From Elioraea tepida (GTDB taxonomy: Bacteria > Pseudomonadota > Alphaproteobacteria > Acetobacterales > Acetobacteraceae): a stretch of 64,000 nucleotides of DNA. The translations under genes were made by a program, and so were the position numbers. Positions 36,564 through 43,562 of the stretch are shown one piece after another. The first letter of the stretch is position 1; the number at the start of each line of letters is the position of its first letter. Under the pieces are notes generated by a model. That model was not told the DNA's origin. It ran no database searches and worked only from the letters and a program-made list of their open reading frames with translations. Location of the stretch: contig NZ_CP076448.1 in assembly GCF_019203965.1 (NCBI RefSeq), positions 2,867,001 to 2,931,000 on the forward strand. The letters run 5' to 3'.

Positions 36564-37034
36564 TTAGAGTCCCATCTGACCGCCCGGGTTCGCGTCCTCG
36601 ATGGCCGCGCGTATCTCCCCATCGAGCGCGTCAATCTCATCCGCCGAGAGACGGCGGGAGACAGGCTTCGGCAGGAACAGGACCGAGACGGTCCAGCCTG
36701 GGAACCACCAGGACGGTTCCGGTGGCGTGGTGGCGACGAGCGGCACGCCACGCTGCGCGAAGGCTTCCGTCAGCCGCGCGGCGAGCCCCGCGTCAGCGTA
36801 GGGCTGCGTCAGGATGCCGGCGGGCCGGCCGCGCCCCCAGACGAAATGCGCCGTGTGATCGAGGCCGCAGACACGCAGTCTTGGATGGCGGCGCACGAAC
36901 CACGGTGAGCGGTGGCCGGCGGCAAGCTCGGCGAGTGAGAAGGTCGTGCGGGCCAGCTTCCATCCTCGCTTCGCGGCGAAGCGGGCGCAGTGTGCGGGGT
37001 GTTCGAGATAGGCGGCGCGACGGTCAGCGGACAT
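36564..37034 (-). CDS. hypothetical protein (156 aa)
   Basis: ATG 37034 overlaps the end of the upstream gene by 11 nt. The protein is rich in aromatic residues and His/Trp (SPWFVRRHPRLRVCGLDHTA, PEPSWWFPGWTVSVLFLP) and ends in an acidic helix (RLSADEIDALDGEIRAAIED). It looks like a compact globular protein with no signal peptide. I do not recognise a family. It is in the operon downstream of the RepA-like ATPase and two zinc-ribbon-type genes. Confidence 0.6.
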   Translation of the reverse strand: MSADRRAAYLEHPAHCARFAAKRGWKLARTTFSLAELAAGHRSPWFVRRHPRLRVCGLDHTAHFVWGRGRPAGILTQPYADAGLAARLTEAFAQRGVPLVATTPPEPSWWFPGWTVSVLFLPKPVSRRLSADEIDALDGEIRAAIEDANPGGQMGL

Positions 37035-37347
37035 GATCGGTCTCCGTTGCAGGGGTGGGGTCGTCAGGAAGCGGGGCGGCCAGGCCATAGGCCAGCCGCG
37101 CGCGGTCGTCCTCGGCCGGGTTCGGCGGCTCGACACACTCAACACACCGCCAGCCTGTATCCGGCAGGCACCACCACAGCGAGGCCGTGCCGGCGCGGGC
37201 GGGCCGCAGACGGCGCAGAAGTCGCGGCCTTCGATCAGCGGCGTCGGGCGGGCGCCGTAGGGCGGCCGGGCTTCGGGGCGCAGGGCGCAGCGGCGGCGCA
37301 GAGGCCCGGTCGAGCGCCTGCCGGAACGGGTTTGGGTCGGCGATCAT
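37024..37347 (-). CDS. small zinc-ribbon-type protein, possibly double-frameshifted
   Basis: The annotated frame begins MIADPNPFRQALDRAS and overlaps the upstream stop (ATGA). It ends with AGTASLWWCLPDTGWRCVECV and a Pro/Asp tail. The middle is an unlikely Arg/Pro run. In the neighbouring frame, between about 37280 and 37195, the DNA reads ARPTPLIEGRDFCAVCG, which supplies the missing CxxC partner of WRCVEC. The natural protein is therefore probably a four-Cys zinc ribbon whose centre is out of frame here, by two compensating indels or a sequencing error. It resembles the CLVC...WRCASC end of the upstream gene. Confidence 0.5.
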   Translation of the reverse strand: MIADPNPFRQALDRASAPPLRPAPRSPAALRRPPDAADRRPRLLRRLRPARAGTASLWWCLPDTGWRCVECVEPPNPAEDDRARLAYGLAAPLPDDPTPATETDHVR

Positions 37348-38159
37348 GGCGCCGTCACCACGCCGGAGGCGGAGAGATGAATGGGCGGTCGGCACGACGC
37401 GCATCGCCACCCGCGAGGCGCCTCACGCTCACGCCAGAACCGCCCGCCACGGCAGACAAGGCACCACGCGCCCTGCGGCGGGGGGTCGAGCGATGCCCAG
37501 GACGGTGGCCGCGCTAGGTGCTCAGTCGCGATGGCAACCCGCTCGGCGAGGTCGCCCCGCAGACCGTCGTCAAGCGTCGCGGCTCCCTCAGCCGTGATCG
37601 TAAGCGTGCGACCGCCTGGGAGCGTCAGCCGGTAGCCGCCGCCCAGCGCCTCGACCGCCGCGCCCTTGTCCAGCCAGCGCCGCACCTCGCCCCCAAGCGC
37701 GCGCGCTGGCCGCTCGGCCACCATCCGCGCCCCGGGCCAGGTCGCGAGGATCGCCTCGGCGAGAGACTGTCCCACGGCGGGCTTCGTTTCGCAGCCGAGC
37801 GGGACACCTGAAACTCGCGGTTTTCCGCCGCTTTCGGCCAAGTGTCCCGCTGTCCCAGCCCTAGGGGGTGGGACAGTGGGACAGTGCAGGGACGCAACGG
37901 AATGCTGCGCCCGCGAAGGCGAGGCGGTAGGCGCGGGTCCAGAGCCTTCGGCGGCTTCCGGGACTGTCCCAGGGGTGTCCCGCTGGGACACTTCGTGGGA
38001 CACCCCGTGGGACACCCTAAGCCATTGATCTAGCTGCGAAATACGGCAAGTGTCCCGCTGTCCCACGCTATAGGGGTGGGACAGTGGGACACCCGGGGAC
38101 GCGGTGTCCCGCTGGGACAGGACGGCGGCGGCCAGCGCGGCCCAGTCAGGCGCGGCCAT
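37344..38159 (-). CDS. zinc-ribbon protein with a repeat-rich N-terminal half
   Basis: A 271-residue ORF. Residues 1-16 (MAAPDWAALAAAVLSQ) look genuine. Residues ~17-135 are encoded by TGTCCC/GGGACA repeats and are Ser/His/Pro/Gly-rich without obvious fold. Residues ~140-271 form a normal globular segment (SLAEAILATWPGARMV, YRLTLPGGRTLTITAEGAA). That segment ends in a Cys4 zinc ribbon (WCLVCRGGRFWRE, WRCASCRPP). The start overlaps the repA-like stop by 14 nt and the stop overlaps the next start. It could be an origin-containing gene of the island's replication module. Family unknown. Confidence 0.6.
   Translation of the reverse strand: MAAPDWAALAAAVLSQRDTASPGVPLSHPYSVGQRDTCRISQLDQWLRVSHGVSHEVSQRDTPGTVPEAAEGSGPAPTASPSRAQHSVASLHCPTVPPPRAGTAGHLAESGGKPRVSGVPLGCETKPAVGQSLAEAILATWPGARMVAERPARALGGEVRRWLDKGAAVEALGGGYRLTLPGGRTLTITAEGAATLDDGLRGDLAERVAIATEHLARPPSWASLDPPPQGAWCLVCRGGRFWREREAPRGWRCASCRPPIHLSASGVVTAP
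37843..38119. repeat. iteron-like cluster with two paired palindromes (candidate origin)
   Basis: Two 41-bp units at 37843-37883 and 38051-38091 have the same design. Each is TGTCCC-GC-TGTCCCA, an 11-nt loop, and TGGGACA-G-TGGGACA. Extra TGTCCC or GGGACA copies fill the space, including a palindrome at 38105-38119 and copies around 37971-38012 and at 37767. The cluster lies within the gene next to the RepA-like ATPase and primase, as expected for iterons of a small replicon. The origin role is inference. Confidence 0.7.
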
Positions 38160-39117
38160 GCGCGGCTCCCTGCGCTTGCTTAAGGCGATGGACGGCGGAG
38201 CGGGACAGTCCCGTTTCCTCGGCCACGTCGCGTATGCTCATGCCGGCGGCGAGCAGCTCGGCGGCACGGGCGCGTTGCTCGTCGGCAAGGTCGCGCCATG
38301 CCCATGTGAGCCCGCTGTCGGGGGTCTCGACCAGCTCGGCGGCGAAGGGCGCGGCATCCGCCCCCGTCACGCCGCGCGCCTTTTCGAGATGCACCTCGAA
38401 AGCGGCGCCGCGCGTCGGGACGTAATCTGCCGGACGGCGCAGCGCGATCACGGTATCAAGCGCATCTTCGCGGCGGGAGGTGCCGCGTTGTTGGCCCCCC
38501 TTAGCTGCGTGATGGATGAGGATCACGCCTTTACCGAGACGGCGCAGCCGCAGGAGCCAAGCTTGCAGGTCGCCCCAATCGTCTGCTTCGTTTTCCCGCA
38601 GGCCGGCGGCCAGCGTCGAGATATTATCAAGAATGACGACTTCGGCCCCCGTGGCGGTCATCTCGGCCTCAAGAGCTCGCTGCGTCTCGGGCCGCGCGAT
38701 GCTCGGCAGCCCCTCCGGCGCGAGGTCGGCCGCGAGGAAGCGGAGAAAGTCGGCCCCGGGGGGGTGTGTGGATGCGCCGCGGATCAGCCGCGCCAGGCGC
38801 TCTTGCAACTGCGCCGCGGGCATCTCTCCGTCCACGTAAAGCACGCGCTTCGGCGCGGGCGCGCGCCATTTCAGCGCGGCACCGCCCGACGCGACAGCGA
38901 GCGCGATGCTCAGCGCGGTGAATGTTTTTCCAAGGCCGCGTTTGGCGTAGATCATTACCAGCCCGGGACAAGGTAGCACCGGTTCCAGCGCGTATTCGCG
39001 TGGTGGCAGGTTCATCATGAGCAGCTCGGCCGCCGTCACGGAACGTAGGCGTGGAGGCTCGGGCGCGTCCGCGGCCGGGACTTCAATGAAACCAGGAGGA
39101 AGCCCGGTGTCAGGCAT
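38146..39117 (-). CDS. RepA-like replicative ATPase (RecA-fold) with C-terminal HTH
   Basis: A 323-residue ATPase of the plasmid RepA / AAA_25 type, related to hexameric helicases. Walker A AKRGLGKT is near residues 58-65. VLYVDGEM follows, and Walker B VVILDNIS is near 160-167. HHAAKGGQQRGTSRREDALD carries the sensor/arginine region. The last 35 residues form a helix-turn-helix (MSIRDVAEETGLSRSAVHRL). The ATG overlaps the primase stop (TGATG). It probably loads on or unwinds the adjacent repeat cluster. Function is by family and context. Confidence 0.82.
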   Translation of the reverse strand: MPDTGLPPGFIEVPAADAPEPPRLRSVTAAELLMMNLPPREYALEPVLPCPGLVMIYAKRGLGKTFTALSIALAVASGGAALKWRAPAPKRVLYVDGEMPAAQLQERLARLIRGASTHPPGADFLRFLAADLAPEGLPSIARPETQRALEAEMTATGAEVVILDNISTLAAGLRENEADDWGDLQAWLLRLRRLGKGVILIHHAAKGGQQRGTSRREDALDTVIALRRPADYVPTRGAAFEVHLEKARGVTGADAAPFAAELVETPDSGLTWAWRDLADEQRARAAELLAAGMSIRDVAEETGLSRSAVHRLKQAQGAAHGRA

Positions 39118-40064
39118 CACGCGACCTCCAGCATGTCAGCGGCGTCGGCACGCTCGCGGAACGGCATGATGATGCGCACCTGAAGCCCCTGCTGGCGTAG
39201 TCGGCGGGCGACTTCCTGCGCGGCGCGGAGGCCGGCATCGTCGTGATCGGCGCAGATGATCGCCTCGCGCGCCCATGCCGGCGGCGTGATCTTCGGCAGG
39301 TTCGAAGCGCCGAGGCTCGCCCACGTCGGAATGCCGAGCAGCATCGCGGCGGCTAACGCGGTCTCGACACCTTCGGCGAGCGCCCATCTCCCGACCGGAT
39401 CAGGATGCCAGGCGAAGCGCGCGGCGCGTCCGGCGATGGGGCCGAGTGCGAGTTTCAGTTTCGATCCATCCGGCCGGCGTCTCGGGCTGCCGTCAGGCGC
39501 GATAAGGATGCGCTGGCAAGCGCGGATCAGGCCGGTTTCGGCGTCATTCACGCCGACAATCAACGCGTCGGTCTCGGCGTGCCACCGCATGGTAGGCGGC
39601 CATCCGACAAGCCCGGCATGCGGCGGCAGGCGAGCTGGGTCGATGCCCCGGCCGCGCAGGTAAACTTCGGCCGGCGTGTTGCAGATGCTCGGGCGCGCCT
39701 CGTGCCATAGGCGCAACGCTGCGGCCTCGCGCTCGGAATCGTCCGGCGCAGGCGGCGGCTTGGCGGGGCGAGGCTCGCGGCTCGGCGGCAGCTCGCCGAA
39801 GAAGGCGCGCGCAAACTGCACCGCCTCCGCGAAGTCGCAGCGGCGCGAGCGCTGAATCAGGTCGAACAGGTCGCCGCCCTCGCCGCGCTCGTGGTCGTGC
39901 CAGAGGCCAGCGCGCTCGCCGGCAACGGCCAGCGAGAGCGAGCCGCGCCGGCCCCATCGCAGCTCGCTGCGACTGCGGAACGTCGGCGTGCCGAGCAGCG
40001 CTTCGGCAACCTCGGCGGCGCGGGCGCGGAGGGCGGCGCGGAGGGTTTCGGTATCGTCACGCAT
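39117..40064 (-). CDS. DNA primase with Toprim domain
   Basis: A 315-residue primase-like protein of the kind found in phages and satellites. The N-terminal region has the DUF7146/zinc-less primase pattern (LSLAVAGERAGLWHDHERGEGG, DLFDLIQRSRRCDFAEAVQFA). The C-terminal Toprim domain has its acidic residues in ALAEGVETALAAAMLLG and IICADHDDAG. ATG 40064 is chosen over 40073 because AAAGGA lies 8 nt upstream. It is translationally coupled to the RepA-like ATPase. Together they suggest autonomous replication after excision. Confidence 0.82.
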   Translation of the reverse strand: MRDDTETLRAALRARAAEVAEALLGTPTFRSRSELRWGRRGSLSLAVAGERAGLWHDHERGEGGDLFDLIQRSRRCDFAEAVQFARAFFGELPPSREPRPAKPPPAPDDSEREAAALRLWHEARPSICNTPAEVYLRGRGIDPARLPPHAGLVGWPPTMRWHAETDALIVGVNDAETGLIRACQRILIAPDGSPRRRPDGSKLKLALGPIAGRAARFAWHPDPVGRWALAEGVETALAAAMLLGIPTWASLGASNLPKITPPAWAREAIICADHDDAGLRAAQEVARRLRQQGLQVRIIMPFRERADAADMLEVA

Positions 40065-40193
40065 TGTGAGCATCCTTTGACTGGATGCCCGGCGCGGGAC
40101 TTGCGGCGATATGGCCGGCGGGCTATATTCGCGGCGTCCCAGTGCCGCGAATGTTTGCCCCCGCCCGGTCGCAGCTCCCGCGCCGGGCGGTTT

Positions 40194-40460
40194 CTATTCA
40201 GCGGCGGGCGCGGTCGCAGCGGCGCGGGCGGCGACGATCGCGCGCACATCCGCAAGCCGCCACCGGGGCGCGCGCGCCGAGATGTAGATCGGTTTCGGGA
40301 ACGTTCCGCGAGCAACATCACGCCAGACCGTCGACACACCGGAGCGCCGCAATGCGGCAACCTCGCGCACGGTCAAGAGCGCTTCAGTCGCGAGATGGTC
40401 AGGAACCGGCGGCGGGGGAATCTTGCGGCGCGACCGGCGGACCTTGGGAGCATCTGACAT
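40194..40460 (-). CDS. AlpA-family / MerR-like helix-turn-helix regulator
   Basis: An 88-residue DNA-binding protein. The N-terminus is basic (KVRRSRRKIPPPP). The wHTH LLTVREVAALRRSGVSTVWR is followed by FPKPIYISARAPRWRLADV, the AlpA/excisionase pattern. The ATG at 40460 has GAGGT 7 nt upstream. In P4-like satellites and islands AlpA homologues activate or modulate integrase/excision, and that is its likely job. The following 120-nt gap to the primase gene may carry its target. Confidence 0.82.
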   Translation of the reverse strand: MSDAPKVRRSRRKIPPPPVPDHLATEALLTVREVAALRRSGVSTVWRDVARGTFPKPIYISARAPRWRLADVRAIVAARAAATAPAAE

Positions 40461-40542
40461 TGGAGCACCTCTGCAATGAAAGGTGCCCCCCAATATTCAC
40501 ATCTGAACGCGCCGTGCACCGGGTGATTTCAGCCGACTTTTC

Positions 40543-40570
40543 GCGGGGAAATCCTCCCATTTCTCCCCGC
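40543..40570. promoter_or_regulatory. inverted repeat upstream of the AlpA-like gene (candidate operator)
   Basis: GCGGGGAAAT and ATTTCTCCCCGC flank CCTCCC in the 140-nt gap 40461-40600. The gap is AT-richer than its surroundings and should hold the promoter for the alpA-primase-repA series. The repeat has a small bulge. Confidence 0.4.
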
Positions 40571-40600
40571 ATGCCTAGCAACCCATTGATATTATTGGCT

Positions 40601-41302
40601 CTATGCGAGGGTTCGGGGTTCGGGTTGCCTCTCCCGCAGCGCATCGCGCACGGCGTCGCGGCTTGGCGGCATCACGCCAGCGGCGCGGCACAGAACCGCG
40701 ACCAACCGCACCATGTCGGCTTCGCGCGGCCGGAACGCGAGGTCGCCGAGCGCGGCCACCACCTCGCGCAGATAGCCGCGCCAGCTCGGTTTCTGACTTG
40801 TCAGCCCCGGCGCCTCCGAGAGGTCCGGCTCGGCTTCCAGCCCATCGGCGAGGCAATCGAGCGCGTCGGCGGTTCTGAATGTCCACACGTAGGACGGCGT
40901 GGTTGGCCCGATCATGTCGCGCACCCACTCGGGCAGGCACGTCAGGGCCGATAGCACCACGTCTGGCGCGAGCGGCTCAGATTGGATCGCCCGCAGTGTC
41001 GCGGCGAGCGCGCGCGCGTCGCGTGCGGCCTTCCGTCGCCGCGCCATGTTGATCTTGCGGCGCACCCGCCGCGCGGCTGTGCCGCGCGCGTCATGCCCAA
41101 GCGCGAGGGGTATCACGACGGCACCGACCAGCATCGCGGCGGCGTCCAGGCTCGACCAGCCGCGCGCGGCCAGCACCGGCACGTGTTCCGCGAGGCGTTT
41201 CCAGAACGCTCGCAGCTCGGGCGCCTCGATCAGCGCGCGTTGGTCAGGTGTCAGCCCCTCCGCCGTCGCGGCGTCGCGCAGAACGTCCGGGAAGTCTTCC
41301 AT
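40601..41302 (-). CDS. hypothetical protein of the island (233 aa)
   Basis: The ATG at 41302 has GGAGG 6 nt upstream. It is a mostly helical, soluble protein. One hydrophobic stretch (AAMLVGAVVIPLALG, residues ~54-68) is followed by a very basic helix (RRVRRKINMARRRKAARDAR). The C-terminal part reads LREVVAALGDLAFRPREADM and VRLVAVLCRAAGVMPPSRDA. I do not recognise a family. It lies between the XRE antitoxin and the AlpA-like gene, on the same strand. Confidence 0.6.
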   Translation of the reverse strand: MEDFPDVLRDAATAEGLTPDQRALIEAPELRAFWKRLAEHVPVLAARGWSSLDAAAMLVGAVVIPLALGHDARGTAARRVRRKINMARRRKAARDARALAATLRAIQSEPLAPDVVLSALTCLPEWVRDMIGPTTPSYVWTFRTADALDCLADGLEAEPDLSEAPGLTSQKPSWRGYLREVVAALGDLAFRPREADMVRLVAVLCRAAGVMPPSRDAVRDALRERQPEPRTLA

Positions 41303-41404
41303 GGCGCGCCTCCGATGCGCGCTCCGAAGGGTTGGTCGGCGCGGCAACCGAGTCGGAGTCTCGGCTTTCGGCGGCCAAACCTAGCCGCGCCGGGGAGGAT
41401 CATA

Positions 41405-41761
41405 TCAGGCGGCGAGCGCGCGTTGCACCGCCTCCGGTTCCTTGGCGATCACGGCAAGCAGGATGCGTGCGGTCCGGTCCGGCCGCCGTCGCCCCTGTTC
41501 CCATGCCTGCAACGCGGTCACGTCCAGCCCGAAGCGGCGCGCGAAGGCCGCTTGCGACAGGCCGAGCGCGGCGCGGATGCCGGCCACGTCCACCGTCTCG
41601 GGCACCCTCAGAACGTAGTCGCGCAGGCCGGGCATCGTCTCGCCGCGCAGGTGCGCCGCGACCTCGCGGGCGGCTTGCTCGATCCGCTTGCCGCGCGCGG
41701 TCCGCTCAGAGGGCCTCGCGGATGCTGCGGATCGCGGCCCGGATCGCTTCGCGGTCGGCAT
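41405..41761 (-). CDS. XRE-family antitoxin (HigA/RelB-like)
   Basis: A 118-residue protein with a C-terminal XRE helix-turn-helix (VAGIRAALGLSQAAFARRFG then LDVTALQAWEQGRRRPDRTA). The N-terminal half is helical (RIEQAAREVAAHLRGETMPG). This arrangement, with an MPxxR.Y-V-R-V-P linker before the HTH, is typical of antitoxins paired with RelE/HigB toxins. Its ATG overlaps the toxin's 3' end by 56 nt, so the real start may be an unidentified codon further in. It likely represses its own operon. Its toxin partner is frameshifted, so the pair may be inactive. Confidence 0.78.
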   Translation of the reverse strand: MPTAKRSGPRSAASARPSERTARGKRIEQAAREVAAHLRGETMPGLRDYVLRVPETVDVAGIRAALGLSQAAFARRFGLDVTALQAWEQGRRRPDRTARILLAVIAKEPEAVQRALAA

Positions 41762-42030
41762 GTGTCAGGTCCTCCTTCGCGCCCTTCGCGTAAATGTCCA
41801 GCAGCGCCAGCAGTTCGGGTGCCGGCGCGTAGAAGTAGATCACCCGCGCCCCACCCCGCTTGCCGCGCCCCGGCCAGCGCCACACGCGCCTTGCGCGCAC
41901 CGCCGGTGCCGGGGATCACCGGCCAAGCGTCCGGCCGTGCGGCAATCTCGGCCTCGACGGCGGCGCGCTCCGCCACAGAGAGAAGTCTCGCGGCGGCGCG
42001 GTCGTAGCCGCGCGTGGCGATGACCCTCAT
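41706..42030 (-). pseudogene. RelE/HigB-type toxin gene interrupted by a +1 frameshift
   Basis: The first frame gives MRVIATRGYDRAAARLLSVA through GTGGARKARVALAG. The second frame continues GRGKRGGARVIYFYAPAPEL to AIRSIREAL. Joined, they give the RelE/HigB fold of ~107 residues, with the R-K-x-R...G.GK-x-GG-x-R-V-I-Y-F core. The break is a run of four C on the plus strand (41868-41871), where three would keep frame. It is adjacent to the intact antitoxin and 22 nt from the integrase gene. It may be a true loss of toxin, a slippery on/off run, or a sequencing error. Confidence 0.75.
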
Positions 42031-42051
42031 ACGACAATGCCTGACAGTAGA

Positions 42052-43338
42052 TCAACCAGCGTCTACCAGCGTCGCCCTCCGCCGCTCGGCGAGCGCCACC
42101 ACCTCGGCACCGTCCCCGACCAGCCCCGCCACGAAGGCCTGCCAAGTCGTCAGCGCCGCGATCGCCTCGCGCTGGTAGTCGTGCCGGTCATAGACGCGCG
42201 CCAGCGCCGGCCGGCCGGAGATGTGGTTGAGCGCGGCCTCCGCGTGATCGTTCGGCACGCCGAGCCGCGCCATGCCAGACCGCGCGGTGCGGCGGAGGTC
42301 GTGGAACCGCCACGGCGCCGGCACGGGCAGGCCGGCCCGCTCGGCGAGCGCTGCCATGCGCGCATCCAGCCGGGCCTTCAGCTTACTGAAGCCCGACAGC
42401 GGCGAGGACGAGAGGCGACCGAGCAGGCAATGCGTCTCGGGCGGATCGTCCACCGGCCAGACGGCGCGCAGTTCGGCAAGGGCGAGGTCGCCGAGCGGGA
42501 CCGTCAGCGCCCTGCCGTTCTTGGTGCGGATGGCGGGCAGGTGCCAGCGGCCGGCGGCGAGGTCCACCTCGCCCGCGCGCAGGCCGGCAACCTCGGCCTC
42601 GCGGGCGGCGGTCAGGATCAGCAGCCGGACGAAGGCGCGCGGCTTCGGGGCTTCGGCGGCCGATGCCTGCCAGAGAAGCCGCAGCTCGTCATCGGTCAGC
42701 GTGCGCTCGCGGGGCCGAGGCGGAGGTGCGAGGGTCGCGGCCCCCTTGCGCGGCAGGATCGGCGCATCGATCCAACCGGCGGCTTCGGCATGGTTCAGGA
42801 AGGCCGAGGCGACGCGGTAGAGCAATGCAGCGGCGGCGGGCGCGGTGCGTGCCTTCGCTTCGATCAGCGCCACCCAGTCGGCGCGGGTCGTCAGGCGGAG
42901 CGGTCGCTTGCCGAGGCGCGGGGCAATGTCGCGGGCGGCGAGGCGCGCGACTTCGTCGGCGTGGCGGTCGCTCCATCGCGCGCGCTTGGCGTCCTGCCAT
43001 TGGGCGAGGCGCTCGGCCACGCTCGGTTCGGCACGCTCGGCGGCGCGCTTGGCGCGGGCTTGGCGCTTCTCGGCGACGGGATCGGCGCCGCGTTGCAGGG
43101 ACGCAAGCGTGTCGAGCGCCGCACGGCGGGCCTCACTCAGCCCGAGGGCGGGATAGGTGCCGAGCGTGACGCGCGTGTGCCGACCATCGGCGGTGCGCCC
43201 CCGCACGGTCCAGGCGGCGGCGCCGGCGGCGGTGATGCGGAAGCAGAGGCCGCGCACGCGGGAGTCCCAGAGTTCGAGGCGGCCCGAGGCGGGCGGCTTG
43301 AGGGCGCGGAGGAAGGCGTCGGTGAGGTCGCGCCGCAT
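42052..43338 (-). CDS. int: tyrosine-type site-specific integrase
   Basis: A 428-residue tyrosine recombinase. The N-terminal DUF4102-like arm-binding domain (LELWDSRVRGLCFRI, TLGTYPALGLSEARRAAL) is followed by a core-binding SAM-like domain. The catalytic domain has Arg in ILTAAREAEVAGLR, HxxR in FHDLRRTARSGMA and the nucleophile Tyr in LARVYDRHDY. The GHxxxT-like His is replaced by the NHISG context. The ATG at 43338 has AAGGGA upstream; the longer frame only adds repeat-encoded residues. The gene sits 175 bp from the right att site and its own start region contains the arm-type repeats. It should catalyse integration at tRNA-Lys. Confidence 0.93.
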   Translation of the reverse strand: MRRDLTDAFLRALKPPASGRLELWDSRVRGLCFRITAAGAAAWTVRGRTADGRHTRVTLGTYPALGLSEARRAALDTLASLQRGADPVAEKRQARAKRAAERAEPSVAERLAQWQDAKRARWSDRHADEVARLAARDIAPRLGKRPLRLTTRADWVALIEAKARTAPAAAALLYRVASAFLNHAEAAGWIDAPILPRKGAATLAPPPRPRERTLTDDELRLLWQASAAEAPKPRAFVRLLILTAAREAEVAGLRAGEVDLAAGRWHLPAIRTKNGRALTVPLGDLALAELRAVWPVDDPPETHCLLGRLSSSPLSGFSKLKARLDARMAALAERAGLPVPAPWRFHDLRRTARSGMARLGVPNDHAEAALNHISGRPALARVYDRHDYQREAIAALTTWQAFVAGLVGDGAEVVALAERRRATLVDAG

Positions 43339-43360
43339 GCGGATCGTTCCCTTCTCGCAT

Positions 43361-43399
43361 TGTGCCCCCGGGCCTTCGGGGGCACACCGGGGGCACAAG
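43361..43399. repeat. right arm-type repeats upstream of the integrase
   Basis: Two direct CGGGGGCACA copies (43377-43399) are identical to the block inside the left end. A third, inverted copy (TGTGCCCCCG, 43361-43370) lies beside them. The stretch 43400-43513 shows nothing else. Confidence 0.6.
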
Positions 43400-43513
43400 A
43401 TAGGCGCGATGCCAGGAAGCGTCCATAGACAACCGTAGATGGTGATGCACGTGGTATCAATGGTTTAGCGGAGGGGTGTCGGCGCGAAAGGGCGGCTTTC
43501 CGGGGCTGCGCAA

Positions 43514-43562
43514 CTGACTCTTAATCAGCGGGTCCAAGGTTCGAATCCTTGTGCGCCCACCA
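43514..43562 (+). repeat. right attachment site (partial tRNA-Lys copy)
   Basis: An exact copy of tRNA-Lys from the anticodon stem to CCA, without the 5' half, so it is not a functional tRNA. It marks the right boundary of the island and the point where the older phage fragment begins. Confidence 0.95.

Noticed and set aside
37767-38120. A CRISPR array or a set of terminators formed by the TGTCCC/GGGACA repeats
   Set aside because: Repeats are short, mirrored and irregularly spaced with no unique spacers, no cas genes are nearby, and no T-runs follow the stems.
43514-43562. A second tRNA-Lys gene
   Set aside because: Only the 3' 49 nt are present; there is no acceptor 5' strand or D arm, so it is an att-site duplicate, not a tRNA.
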